From: Gorsachius magnificus
Taxonomy: Eukaryota; Chordata; Aves; Pelecaniformes; Ardeidae
Reading direction: 5' to 3'
Assembly (NCBI GenBank): GCA_034008185.1
Contig: CM067083.1
Span: forward strand, 120,240,837-120,304,836
Length of the DNA stretch: 64,000 nucleotides
How positions within the stretch are numbered: position 1 is the stretch's first letter; each line of letters begins with the position of its first letter. The position numbers and the translations under genes were made by a program. Below are positions 48,997 through 62,413 of this stretch, piece by piece. The notes beneath the pieces are model-generated. The model saw nothing but the letters and a program-made list of their open reading frames with translations. It searched no databases and was not told where the DNA came from.

Positions 48997-51900
48997 GAAT
49001 GGTTACATAGCAGTAATGTAAAAGGAGTCTTAGGAATTGGTTGTGATTTTATACAGAATTTGGGGGTTTTGCTATCCCCTAATAGCCTTAATAATTAGTC
49101 ACAATTATGGCCTATTTCCAAAACTTTGACTGAAATAAATTAGGTGACTTAAGTGATCATTGAGTATTTATAGAGAATGATTTAAGTGACGCAGGATTTG
49201 TAGGGAGAGGCGATTTATTGCATAAACTGAGACAGCTGGTTACAAGTGAGCAGCTTTTGAGCGCTTAGCTCTTTTTCAGGACTTCTTCCTGCTGATCTCT
49301 TGGTGATGATACACGATGAGCGATGCAGATTATGGGCGGAGGGATAAAGATCTTCTTGAAGCACCATCCTGGGTTCGTTATCAGTCTGGGATCAGGCATG
49401 CGAGCAAGACACTGTCCTTCTTTCCTCCCTTTTCCATGCCAAAGATTTTGATGCTCTGATACTTTTCATTCTTCCTAGCTGCAGCAAGCTCTACAGAAGT
49501 GCATCTATAATATGGCCTTCTAAAAATCAAGTGTTACTGTAAACAATTATGAAAAACTCCGAATCTATGTCTCTCAACTCAATCTCCTGGGCTCTTTAGG
49601 GCAGTCAGCAGCTTAGCGAGCTGAGTGTCATGCCCTGCTCTGGCTGTGCTTGCGTGCCTGTAACTGCTCACTAGCACTTTCTTTATGACCCTCCCCAAAG
49701 ACCTGAGCTTTACTTCCCACCCTGCCACCGTTGTAATTTGTGCTCCTTTCGCTGCTCTGCGTGAGTTTTGCTTTTCCAGCAATGGCTTGCTGCAGATCTA
49801 GAAATGGATCTGAAATAGCCAGCCCGTAAGACCTGTAACAAAGTCATTTGTTGCCACCCTTCTAGCAATCAAAATCAACAAGGAGGGCTGTGGGCAAGCT
49901 GGCAAATTTTGTATTTTGACGAATGTGGGCTGTTCAGTCAGGATAAGTACTCTCAAGCAACATTTTTATCTTTGTGTTGTTTTTTTGTTTTTTTTTTTCT
50001 GATTATACCTCTGCTCTTCTGAAAAGGATGGAAAATATTTAACTAATACATCCTAGTAGCAGTGAGGTTTTAGGAGGATGCCCTTCAAGACTTGAATCTT
50101 TGGGAGTCTTGCAATGACTTCTGAAATAATCCAGGGAAATACTTGCTTCGCTGCACTGAAATCAGAGGCCTTAATAACTGTTGCTTTAAAATACGTCAAC
50201 ACAGAGGAAGAAAAGGGAGTTTAGCTCTAACCTGTGGGCAGGTAACAGTTTAAGTTTTATGTGGATTTTGCTGCTCAGATACACTTTGATACAAAAGCAT
50301 AGCCGCTTAGAAATCTGGAACGATCACTCACTGCTGGGGATACACAGATTCATACTTAGGCAGCCACTGTGATCATCGAGAATACAAGCAGCATGTCTCC
50401 CTAAGTATAGGTTTGCTTTGGATGTTGACATGGTTCTCTATGGAACAGTTTACTTAGACTTAATTAGACGAGAAAGTGTCACTTTGAACAACAATTTTAG
50501 ATACATCTCAGCAAATCTCGGCAGAATACTGTGAGATAAAAATGGACAGGGATGATGGACCTAAAAATGAGGCAATTACTGGAAATGTCAATTTTTTAAA
50601 AAAATATAAACTCTTGAAGCTGGCAGAGACAAAGTGGTTTTTAGGTACACCAAAATGTCATCTTTGCAGTAAATCAGGCCTTTGATATACCTCCTGAACA
50701 TCATTGCTAACCATTATGATTTATTTTTATTTCCTCTGTTTACAAAAAGGTACATTGATTATTGATTGTTTTATAGGACCTTAATGGCTGTCTCTCAGAA
50801 AAGGAAACTGAATTCTGACTTTCAGTCAACCTTTTTGTTGCTCTTCATACGTAAACTTTTCCACCAAGGGTGCTCAAATCTTGCAAGTCATATAGAGCCT
50901 CTCGCTTTGATTTGTTGAACCTGTGATACTTATGTCTTCATTAAGCACCTGTAGGAGCTTTGCAATTAAGAAGTTTATAAGATGCAACAGTATTGAAAAG
51001 GGTAAATTCCCCTGTGTCCCTCTGCTGGCTTGCTTCTCATGAGTAAGTAGTGAAGTGTGTGTGATTTTATTGCTAGCTATCAACCGAGCTGTCAAGATAG
51101 TCTTGTGAGCTATTCTGTTCCCTTCGTATTTTTTCCATCCCAAACTCTGATTCAATCACAAGCTTCTATTTGCCATGGATCCAAATTTCTTGAAGCCTGC
51201 CTTGAAACTGTTATCTCCACTCAAGATGTTTCAGTGGATGTAGTCCTTGTTCTTTACTTAAAGTAAAACTCTTGCTCCTCTTCCTGGAAGTTTTGCTGAA
51301 AATAGGAGTGTAAAAAAGGCCATTAAAAATCTTGTTGGTCTTACGCATGGCATATGTTTGGCAAAGGAAAAATGTTTTGGAAAATGGATATTACTTGCAA
51401 TTGAATTTGTTTTCCTTATTGTTAAGTGATTGTGAGAAAGTAATTTCATTCACTTTCACAGTACTTTTCCCATACTTCTCTGAGGATAATGATTGCTCAC
51501 CTTTAATAAGTGATTTCCTAATTTACAAAACATGATTGAAGTGTTAGATACAACCATTGCTATTTCCTACTCTTATTAAAAACAAATAAATGGGGAGAGA
51601 AATTTCAAGTACATAACCTTTCCAGTAAAATGCAGTAGTTGCCAAGACTTGTGATTTAAAAAAGAATTTTCTCCATATTGACAAACATGCAATGTAAAAA
51701 TATGAATCATAGCATCATTTAGAAACTGTAGGAAGCAATCATAAGCTGTTTTAGCTGAATTCATTTTGAAAGTCCCATACAGTGTACTTTAAATTTTGTG
51801 GAAACTAAACAATTAAATGAAGGATTAGGATTTATAATTAAGACATATGTTTGCCCTTGGTTTTCTGCAACAGCATTTCCATAGTCTCTTGTGCTGAAAC

Positions 51901-51997
51901 CAAATTATTTTATAGTAGTTGTTTTTATCTTTTTCAGATGCAGTTCCTCTCAGTTGACTTCTAAGAAATGCTAAAATCCCTTCTTCCCCAGGGGGGG
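48997..51997. other. Unique sequence, no gene
   Basis: CpG density stays moderately high to about 49.4 kb, then falls. A G7 run directly precedes the A24 run at 51998. Unrecognised short frames only. Confidence 0.5.
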
Positions 51998-52021
51998 AAA
52001 AAAAAAAAAAAAAAAAAAAAA
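51998..52021. repeat. Poly(A) run, 24 nt, after G7
   Basis: G7 at 51991-51997, then A24. No retroposed body is recognised upstream. Confidence 0.95.
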
Positions 52022-52703
52022 CACAACACAGAAAGACCCAAAAAGCTCTTCATTACTGAAGCTAAATTACAGGCAAAAGGAAAACCCACCATAATTCACT
52101 TACATATGCAAAAAGTTTTGTTTTCACCACCTAAAATAATATTTTTAGTTTCCAGTTCTGCTATGCTCTGCAAAAACCACCAATTTTGTTCTCATCCATC
52201 TTTATAGAAATGCTTTACATCAAGACTTTTGTTTATAGAAATCTGATTTTAGAGTAAATTGAAAGTGCATATTTGGATACGTGAGTTTGCTATCCTTTTT
52301 TTTCTTTTTTTCTTTGGCTTAGAACATTAAGTCTATGCTACAAATGTAGAATGAATTAAATCATAAGTATACTAAGAACTGAGTTTATGCTAACCAGGTT
52401 GTTCCTGGTAAGGGAAGCAAAGCGTAGCACTAGGTTGATTAAAATGGATGTTACTAATTTTTTGTTTTCATTTAAATTTCATGTTAATATTGAGAAAAAA
52501 CCCATGGCCTTCAAGGAAAAAATGGATTTTGAAGAAAAATTTATTAGTAAGTGGTCAGTTGATTAAAATTAAGGATTAAATCTGTTCTGAAAAGTACTAA
52601 CTAGAGGAACTGAAGGAAATTTTTATTTTGTCTTAGAGATATAGGTTGTTTAGAGGCTATAGATAATAATAGAAGAGTCAAAGGATACAAAATGTTCTGT
52701 GTG

Positions 52704-52728
52704 TAAATAAATAAATAAATAAATAAAT
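52704..52728. repeat. (AAAT)n microsatellite
   Basis: About six AAAT units in perfect succession. Confidence 0.95.
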
Positions 52729-54300
52729 TCATCTACGCTGTGACTTTTTATCTCTGGAATCAAGCTGAATTCCACACTTAACACAAAAAGAAGGGGACTT
52801 AAGTAGTTGGATTTGGTGTTCTTGCTTCAAAATATTTATCTCTATTTGAAACCTGATGTTTGGTTCCAGAGGGCTGTGCCGTTGGCTCTGTGCTGGTTTC
52901 CATCCCTTTCCTACCTAATTACTTAGATTTCAAATGCAGCACATAGGGAGTCTCGTAGGAAGGTGGTAGCAGCCCTGTCCAAATGGAGTTTGGGTAGTGC
53001 ATGAGCTAAAAAAACCTCGGCCAGGAGTTTGGGATTTTTTTTAATACTCGTTTTTCATTATTTTGCTTTAATAAGGTAGAATAAGGCTGTCAATGTTGTC
53101 ATAAGGCTATCAAGAAATGCAGATTTATACATGGCTGCCAGATGTAAGATTAACCTAGCTCAGACTCCTGATGGCCGTTGTTTAGGAAACAGCCTGTAAT
53201 TAAGATTGGTTTTGTTCCTCAGTGGCAGACCTTCTGTTCAGTTATGAATAAGTAAGATCTTGGGGAGTTTTTAGCTTGCCAATGTAAAATACATGAATTC
53301 TGGCCCTTCCCAGAGAATTGTGTTTAGGGACCGGAGGGAAGTTTTACACCTCTTGGATTTATTTGTGCAAAAAGTTCATAAGGAAGTAGATTAATACGCA
53401 AATTCCCAGTGCATGAGTTGGCCAGCGCTACCATTTGGTGAGGACATTCTTCCCAGGAGGGCCAGGGGAATTAATGTTGAGTGTTAATGGGCTGGAAGTT
53501 TCCCTATGGTTTATTCCTCTGCAATTTCTCCGAAAAGACAAGTGAAGAAGCTAACAGGAGGTTATATTAAAAAGAAATGACACAGTTGTATGGTGGTGTT
53601 GCTCCATCTAGATCCAGGATGTGGCTGAGCTGCAGGTTGTATTTGAGAGGTGTGAGGAATATTTGTGTTACTGACCTTTATGGTTTCATTAAAGTAATAG
53701 TTTAATGAGTTTATAATCTCATACTGACTTTATCCAGATTAAATTATCCATCTGCATTTTTTTGTAGAAACAGCACCTCTTTTAATTAGTTCCTTCGTAT
53801 GATCCTGAACGCTTCTCAACGTTGATGAATGTATAAGAGACTATGTTCAAAATAAGCATCTTTGAGGTTACATCTATGAAAACAGAGATTAGCAATTGAT
53901 CGGACATTTCTATACCACAAAGTGGGTAATGAGCAGGATTTACTTGGGGAAAGCTGCAGGCAGAGGATGCCTAGAAATGAACCACAACAACAACAAAATC
54001 TTCAGCTATTTCTGACAACCCTCCCCAAATACGAAATACGTGTGATTGTGGGGGCATTTCTTTCTGAGTTTGGACCAGTGAAATTTGTCTGTGTATTTCC
54101 AGATGATGTTTCTTTTGCTGGTTAGAATATAAAGATCCATATTAACGGGTTCACTGTGACTGAAGCGTGTAAAGAAGGATTGATAGACACTTTAACAAAT
54201 GCTGGTATATGTTGTAAATGTGAAATAAAGCTTACATAGTACTATATGTAACCATCAATACAATTATTTTTTTAAAGGAATTTGGAAAACTGCATTAGAA
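52729..54300. other. Unique sequence, no gene
   Basis: The 67-codon frame at 53922-54125 is not recognised. No transposon signature. Confidence 0.5.
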
Positions 54301-54390
54301 GAATAATAATAATAGTAATAATAATAAAAAAACCAATTTCCCAATTTAAAAAAAAAAAACAACAAACAAACAAAAAAACCCCACAACAAA
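54301..54390. repeat. (AAT)n microsatellite and A-rich tract
   Basis: About eight AAT/AGT units, then A-runs with aaac units. It is the complement of the T(n)G tracts seen elsewhere. Confidence 0.9.
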
Positions 54391-55239
54391 TCCTCATCTT
54401 TATTTAGATTTAGCTAAAACATTTTTAGCATCAAATAATGTTATGTTTTTTTAAAGTGCAATTTTTTCAAATTTATTTCTACAAGTATTTGCATTTCCTA
54501 GTAATTTCTGATATCTAAGCTCAAATTAATGCGCTCCAAACCCTTCATTTTAGAGATGAAATGTCGGAGGCGAGAGGTATCATCCATACTGTGTACTTCT
54601 GCCAAGCAGAAGTCTTACTCGTGGAAGTTTTTATAGCTTCTCTGAAGGCAAATATAAAAATGTAGGACCTATGTAGGCCAAGTAAGAAAGTTACTTGATA
54701 ACGTGAAACAAGTCACTGCATTTTATCGTTATTGTTAGATTATTATTTGCTCTCTGACCCTAAGGGTCTGAAGTAAAATAAGTTTCAGCCTCTATTTGAT
54801 TTCCTGAATGTTTTTGAACCCAATTCTTTGACTGCATAAAAAAGCATAACGCTTTGCTGTGTTTTGGTTTTGCGAGAAAGTTACCAAAATACTATATATT
54901 TTTCAGTAAAATGTGTGAGGGCTGACACAATTTGCCCCCATGAAAACTATTTTTGTCAACTTCTAGTTATAGCCTTTGAAGTAAGAACTAACAGCCTACT
55001 TTATTTGCAAAAGTTCTTCAAGCAAGCCAATTAAAAGCAGATTTCTTACTACATAGTTGCCCGTACATTATAGACTGAAGGAAGATACCATGCTACATGT
55101 TTATATCAGTAGTGACTTTAAAGGTTTGTATCTTGTCAGCAGCAAGCCAGTAAATTCAGAAGTTAAAGAACAGTTAAAAATCAGCCTTTAGTAGCAGACA
55201 TTTTTAACTTTCCAGAAGAAAGATAATGTTATGTCATTT
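54391..55239. other. Unique AT-rich sequence, no feature seen
   Basis: Nothing recognised on either strand. Confidence 0.55.
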
Positions 55240-55950
55240 TTTTAAGCGAAGTGCGAAGAATAATTTATAATCCTTTGTCAGAGCTCCTAATTTATATTTT
55301 GCTGATGGATGAAAGGATGGAAGGAGATTTCATTGATATTTCCTCTTTTAAATATCCTCTTGCTCTTAACGTACGTGCACACTCAAAGCCATCTAGTCCC
55401 CCAGCTGCGCGAGCGGGGTTGCATGAAGAGAATAAAAGATGAGCATCATTGAGTCTTAAGCACATGTAGTGTTTTGAGAAGTCACGTCATGAAGTGGTCA
55501 TTTGTCTTCCTTACATCTATGCTGAAGACGAGTAGGCGAAACTCGTGCTTTACCCACCTGGCTATTCCCCTTTTTTTCAAATGCGGTGGTAAGGGTTAGG
55601 GAAAGAGCTTGTTAATTTTTTTGCATTACCTCGGTTGCAGGAAAGGTCAGGAAGGATGTAGTAATTTTATTATTTAAAAACTATCCAAATTTTTAGGATG
55701 TCCACCTGACATTGGTAAATTTAAAGCACTTTGTCATCCTGTGTGAAGAGTTAGCCCAGGTGCCTGCCGGCCTGTGGCTTAGGATGTGGCTTTCTTTGGG
55801 CCGGCTACATCTAGAGGCGGGGGAAGCGGGCAGGGTATGCAAAAGGGGCAGTGGTTTGGAGCTGCCTGGAGCTGTGCTACGTACGATCTTGCATACATTT
55901 TGGATGTGTGACCTCTGTGGCTTGTCCTCTTGTGCCGTGACAACGCAATA
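55240..55950. other. CpG-retaining block
   Basis: About 21 CpG in 700 bases by eye, including gcgcgagcgggg at 55406-55417, two gtacgt-type sites, and an aggcggggg stretch near 55815. The plus-strand frames at 55251-55442 and 55712-55990 are unrecognised. No transposon signature. Confidence 0.35.
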
Positions 55951-58900
55951 TTTTCAGGCTCTGTCAGTGATATTAATGGCCAAAACTTAAATTCTCTAGA
56001 CCAGGTTATAAGAGAAAGTGTAAAGCCTTGGTTTTGAAGCATTTCAAAAGGTCTTTCATAAGATTTTGTCTTATGTGTACAAAATTCTTATTAATGATTT
56101 GATGTGCTCTTAATTTTCTTTCACATATGAGGTAGTTGTCTCTCAACAGTCTCATATTGAGTATTTAGTCAGTATTAATGGTTATATTAGAAATAGAATA
56201 TGCGTATTAAACATCTTCAAACAGCTTTGCCTAAAATTTTAGTGAAATTTGTAGGGAAACTTTTTCCAGAGTATAGGATATTATAGGGCAAATTTTTTAG
56301 CAGGTATCTAGCCACTTGCCATTTCAGCAGTTTGACATTTGATGCCAGTTTTATTCTGGTTACTCTATGCCTGAGTGGTTACTCTTTACTTAAGTGAAAG
56401 AATTTAAATGTAGTAAAGAAAGAGCTGCTCTTTGTCCTGTCCCGGGATGTAACCCCCTTAATGATCATAAAAAACTTTTGAGCATTTGTAGTCGCGTTTT
56501 GGTTTTTTTGTTTGGTTTTTTTTCCCACTGTTTGCCACGTAATTGGTTTCTGTGGCCTAGATCCTGATGAAAACGCTTTAATTTCTGAGTATTGTTTAAG
56601 GTGAAAAGGGAATAGAAGAGGATTGAGATATGAAAGGTAGAGGAAAAAAAGAAAAAAGATGGTTTTTGCTTTACCTGAAAGTTGCTATTTGAAAAGTTTC
56701 ATCATTGGAGGACTGCTGTCTGATTGATTGCCTTCTGAGAACGCGGTAAGAGCCCCAGCATTGCAAGGGGGTATTTTGGTGACTGGATTGCAGCCTGTAG
56801 CTCTGGCTGGGACACAAAGGGCTTTCCAGTGACGTTTCCCACTTCCTTTTCCAAACTACAAATTTTCTGCCGCGTTTCCTGAGATTGTGGCACAGACTCT
56901 TGTCTTATGCCTAGTTATATCATTACCTGAAAATCTTGTTAAAACTCATTTGGTTTAGCGACACGAATTCTGCAGATGAACAGATGTGACTCCACGTGGG
57001 TTTTCCTTTGCAAATGTAATGTTGTAAAGTGAAATAAACGTTTCAGAGAGTCTTAGGAGTCTTCAGAAAGCTGGAAGGGACAGAGGGAGCTTCCTATGCT
57101 GGGAAAGGACCAAGCACACACAAAACGGTCTTCAGGGCGTTATTTGCTTAGTGGTTAGTATTTTTCATTGGGGACTTTAAGAGAGGATTCACAAGAACTT
57201 TAATATCTCTTCTGTATCTTATACGCTGTAAAGCTTTATAATGGTGCCCGTTCTCCCCTGGTGCTCCACCAGAACTCAAGCCTGTAGGTTGTCCGTGTGT
57301 TTCCTTTGGTGAACTGATTATAGGCATTTACACTCTATATTGAATATCTGTTCTTTTTGGCTTTGGTCAACAAGTTATCATAGGCCTTTTACAACTTTTT
57401 GCAGTGCCAGACATGGGAGCAAGGTGCTCATATATTATAAACTTAAAATGATAAGTATTTTGTGCCAAGGCTTACTTTGCTAGGGCTTGTTGGTTTCTCA
57501 TATGAAGCTTTTCAACTCTAGCACATGAAAGCCTCCCAGATATTCTAACCACACTGAATCTCTGCAGAGATGCTAATGAAACAGTAGTTAAGAGATTAAA
57601 GACCTTTGAAGTGTACAAGCTGGACGAAAACCAAGTCAAGAGAGGTACTAAATGGTGCCCTTGTATCCTCATCTAACCTGGTTTCTTTTTGCTAGTTGTT
57701 AAGGTCGTTGTGATATCTGGAGTTCATGTGTGCTTCACTCCCAGTAGGCATGGGAAACCACAACAGTAATTACAAAAGTTCATTAATTCAGACAGTTTTG
57801 TTCTCCTCCCCTGTATTCAGTTTACTAAAGTATATTTTTAACAATCTGTCTAATGATGATTTCTGTGGTTCTACATTTTCTCTATTTTAAAAACATTTTA
57901 ACAAATCTACATTAATGCCACTCTCCCAGTTTCTTCAAGTTGTATCTGAACATCTAACATCTAGGTATGGCCACAGCAAGTTCATACTTTTTTCAGTATC
58001 TCTCAACTTGCATGGTCTGAAGTTGTAGTGGTAGTCATGTTCTTTAAAACGCCAGCTGGCATATTTTCAAACATGGTATATTTTTCTAGTTATAGAAAGT
58101 CATCCATCTTAGGTTGCAAGCACTAAGATCAGTTGTATCTTAAGGTGGTGTACTTAAGGGATGCTGTTGATGTTTGGAATAACTGATGCAATTTTGGAAA
58201 GGGAACGTAAAAATGTGAGAAGACTGTATTTGGAAGAGATAGGAAGTACAGGAAGGATCTGTTAGAATTACTACTATGCCAGCTAAAACCCAGCACGGTC
58301 AGCTTCATTGTTTACCAGAAGCATAATCTAAAACTAATTTTTTTCTAAACTTATTTATGAAAGCTTTAACTGGTGATTCAAAACATTGTTTTACTGCATC
58401 TAAAATGGCACCGAAATTTCATGGGTTCCCCATGTTCAACATGATGATCCATGCCAATCTTTTCTTTGGGTTTTCAGTCCTTACCTGTGTTGCTATTCCA
58501 TTAATTGGGATATAGGAATATAGAGATGTGTTTGCAGGTTAATTGTGCTTGCACATTAATCATTCTCACCAGCAGTACTCCTGACATTTTTTTAGTTGGT
58601 GAAAAGGCACCTGAAGTCATTTAACCATATTTCCTATGTAGTGTTTTCTCAAGCAAAGTACCTCGGTTTATTTTATTATACAAAGAAATTCAGGATTAAA
58701 ATCACATGTAAGGACGGTAAGGACTAGGTGTTTTACTTGCCTTGCTTATAGCTTTCAAATAAATGATGAAAAATTTATTTCCATAAAACTGTGGGTAAGG
58801 TAGGGTATGTTGTCTCAAGCTTGGGTAACTCGTGTTAAAAATAAAATGACAACATATAGGTTATGTCACTCATTGTTACTGATTCATTTTCAACATAAGT

Positions 58901-59320
58901 TTTTTATCAGTGGTTTATAACAAAGGGCTTTGTATTTTTGGAGGCATTATATGCTGATTGCCTGTGCAGTTTGTGATGATACTGTGGTAAGGAGAAGTAA
59001 CATCCAGAGTCAATTTGAAATCTAAAACACGTAAAAGACCTAAAAGATACCACCAGAATTTTACTGATTATAGACATCTGTGATACATTAAGTGTATTAT
59101 TTTTCCTTAGTGTACATGAAAATCCCAGTGTTAGTGGCATCTTCTGTATGACTTCTTCGGTATTCATCACACATTATGCGATGTTTGTCACTCATATTTG
59201 TTAAAATGGCTGTCAAAATGCAAATGCTTAAAAACCCATAACATTAATTAGGTCATGGTATTTGAAATATCCTGGAAGTATTTAATGTTTTAACATGCTA
59301 TTAGATTTGGGCTATTTATG
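55951..59320. other. Unique sequence, no gene
   Basis: A T-rich low-complexity stretch lies at 56503-56524. No recognised coding sequence or transposon. Confidence 0.55.
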
Positions 59321-59325
59321 GCTTT

Positions 59326-59366
<41 letters not shown>

Positions 59367-59369
59367 TTT
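59321..59369. repeat. T/G low-complexity tract with T19
   Basis: T9, tttg units, gg, then T19 at 59351-59369. Confidence 0.95.
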
Positions 59370-60203
59370 GTCAAATGTAGTAGCTCAGAGTATAACTATC
59401 AGACTAATTATGTGAGATTTATTTTGAATCAAAGATAATGATAGGGACAGTAGCAGGTCTTGATCATTTGGTGGGTGGACTCATGTGAATGGTCTGGTTT
59501 TTAATTTAAATGTTCCTGTCTGGCTTTTGGGAATAGAAGGGGTGTTGTGAAAACAGCGGCAAGAATAATTTCACATCACACATAGTTTCTTGTATTCTCT
59601 CACTGGGTACTTTATGAAATAAAATGTCAAAAGGTGCTTGGTCACTGTTAACAAGGAAAGTTAAGGTCTGTAATCTCACAGAAAAAGTGATGTAAGTCAG
59701 CGTCCAATTCATGTACTGTAGAACTCAAAAATCCTTCTCGAGTTTGTGCAGCATAGAGATCTGGTCATATCACCATGACATTGACCCTACATTTGGTCAA
59801 CTGAGTTGCTCTCTGGATGTGACTGTATGGATTGAATCTCTTGATGATTTTCAGTTTTTTCAGATTCATTATAGATACTGGTTGGAAAATGAAGTGAGGT
59901 AAATTAAAACCAAAGCATCTTTTTAACAGCAAGATAGTCAATGGAATTGTTCAACAGAGTGAAGCATGGTGGGTTCTTCATCTGCCTGATCTTTGTGGTC
60001 AAATATGAATAACTCTTTAAAAAGCAGAGCTCAAAAAAATGACACCTGCGACTATGAGTTGACTCACTTCCATTAGCGGTGAAACTTTTCCCTTTACAAG
60101 CTAGAGGTGTGCCTGATTTTCAGGAAAGCTTTCTGGTCTTTCTGTCTCATAAGTGTTCCCTCAAAAGGGGGAAGGGTAAGTATGAGGGCCACAAATCTAT
60201 GGC
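59370..60203. other. Unique sequence, no feature seen
   Basis: No recognised gene or repeat. Confidence 0.5.
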
Positions 60204-60529
60204 TTGGTTTTTGTTTTGTTTTTTTTTTTTTTTATTTCAGAGGAAAGGGTTTGGAAAAGTCCCATTTGTCGTCTTACTACCGAGACATTTTGTTTCCAGG
60301 ATTCTTGTGGAAAGTCAGCATGTGCTGTGGTCGCCCAGAGATTTCCAGTTGGGCTCATAAAGCCAAGATCTCTTGGGTACTTACAAGGCAAGCTAGGGCA
60401 CAGTTAAAGTTGATTGGGAAATACTGCCTTTTGCATTCCTCACTCCTGGGCTTACTGGTAACAGATTGGAGAATGCTCATCTTCAAGCATTTCTTTGGGG
60501 CTTTTTTTGTGGGGATTGTTTTGAGTTGA
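60204..60529 (+). other. Open stretch behind an acceptor-like site, unrecognised
   Basis: A T15 tract (60219-60233) followed by atttcag (ending 60240) is a good 3' splice-site match. All three plus-strand frames are open for at least 100 bases after it. One frame stays open from 60107 to 60529 and passes a possible donor (ctggtaaca near 60459). None of the three peptides is recognised, and the T-tract may be simple sequence. A chance gap in stop codons is the likeliest explanation. Confidence 0.15.
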
Positions 60530-61830
60530 GGAGTTTCTTCTAATAAATATGGGTACATTTAATATAGTGGCTATTCTCAGAGTCTTCAGAAAGGGTAGAA
60601 CATGAACCGTATTTCATCTTCTGAAAGAGTAGATGAATTAATGAACTTCAAGCCCTTCCTCTAAACTGGTTCCTCTAGGACAAAACCACCACTGAAAAAT
60701 TTAGGAAGTGCCATTGATTTTTAGCTATTTTTCAGTTTCAATACATATAGATTAGTGGTTGATCTGCTGTTATCCTACAAGATCTTCACTAGTAATTTTT
60801 TGACGACTTTGCTGTCCGTCCTGGTAAAGGAACCATGACAGAGATAGTTCTTGTTAGAGTCCGAGGCCAGCCAACTTGTGATCCAAGTTCTCTGTCTGAG
60901 GAATTGCGGTCGTCTATTTTTGTCTTTAAGTGCATCGGGGAATTTAAAGCAACAATAGTGGGAACCAAGAGTCGGAAGAGGAAAAACAGGCAGAAATGAT
61001 GTCAACAAGAGGATAGCAATAACCATGCTAGTACCATAGAAATTAATGACATCAACCCATGGAAAGGTTTAAGAGTTACGAGAAAACACTCCTCCATATG
61101 GAGGCTGCATTCAGATATAGGTATTCATATAAATCCGTTAGGTGGTTTCAGTGTAAGCCTCACTGGAAAAATATTTGTGTGCCATAAGCCCACAGCATTT
61201 TACAGTATTCTGTCTTTGACAAGCCCATAGAAGAATTATGTTATTGTCAGTGCTGAGTGTGGGAGGTTCTCTGTTTTCCAGTAGTATTAAAGCCTGCATT
61301 TTTTTGGCAGAGACCTGTTTATTTTTTATAAGCACCTCATTTCCCTACAAAGCCATTTGAGCTTCCCTTGCTCGGGCAGCATCCTGGTCAGGTTCTTAAA
61401 AGAGAAATCCCAACCCCCCCGTGGCCTCACCACCCAAACAACGGCAGAAGAACTTCTGTTTTCATTTGGTGAAATGCCCCTCAATACCAATAGCTCAAAT
61501 CTCGACACTGCTTTCTGATAACATGGGTTCTGTAATGTTGCATAACGCACTTTTCATTCATCCTCTACTTGCTTTGGCTTCTGTTTCCTTGGCTGAGTTT
61601 TGAGAGAAAGACAGAGAAAAAATGCCACGGTTGGTCTGCAAAACTTACTGATAGACATGAGGATCTGGGGAACCTGGGGAGCTGTGTCTTTTTATTTTCC
61701 CTTTTATCCTATAAAGGATGATGTCCGTTTACTCTTGCGCCTTCTGATTCCAATTCATTTGAATGCTGGCATCCAACTGAAGTTTAAGCAAATAGTTTTC
61801 TACAGAAGAGGAGGACCCACTTGAATAACG

Positions 61831-61858
61831 TGAAAATCTTTCTGTGAAAATCTTTCTG
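61831..61858. repeat. Two-copy tandem repeat, 14-bp unit
   Basis: tgaaaatctttctg occurs twice in direct succession without mismatch, a typical short slippage duplication. Confidence 0.95.
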
Positions 61859-62397
61859 CCTCCATAAAATTGGCTTTGCGAGCTGCGGTTTACATACACA
61901 AGCCATTCACACACATGCAGGAAGTTTTCTTGACTTTTGCTAACGACAGTAAAGTCAATGAAATTAGAGAATAAATGATTCGTTGTAAATATTTAGTGAA
62001 CTGTGACTAAGCACCTTTTAATAGAAAGTGTCAGTGTTTTAATTCCAGAGGCTAGACTGTTTATGAATAGTTATATTTTATAAGGTACTTTGTCATGGCT
62101 CGCGAGATATTTACAGCAAATCTTTTTTTAGTGATTTTTTTTTTTTTTTTCATTAAGAAAACTCATGAGAATTTCCTGACCGTACAAAGCAGGCTCATGA
62201 CTGCACAGTATGTCACTGAAAACAACTTTCCCGGCAGTTTCTATTTCCTTCTATCTTGATGGACTGGGGTTTCAAGACTAGTGTTACTACCCTACCTATC
62301 TCTGTAGATAATGCCTATGTGGGGAAGGAGAGGAAAAAAAAGAGAGGAAAATATTCGTGTAGTTCTAAAAACATATTTATACTCCCTACTTCTTTGT

Positions 62398-62413
62398 ATC
62401 TGTCCGGACAGAT
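62398..62413. repeat. 16-bp perfect palindrome
   Basis: atctgtccggacagat is identical to its reverse complement and contains two opposed GGA cores, so it could bind a dimeric factor. A palindrome of this length by chance is not negligible in 64 kb. Confidence 0.9.

Noticed and set aside
60107..60529. 140-codon open frame as a host gene
   Set aside because: Contains a phenylalanine string from the T-tract, no recognised domain, no initiator context. Kept only as a low-interest finding.
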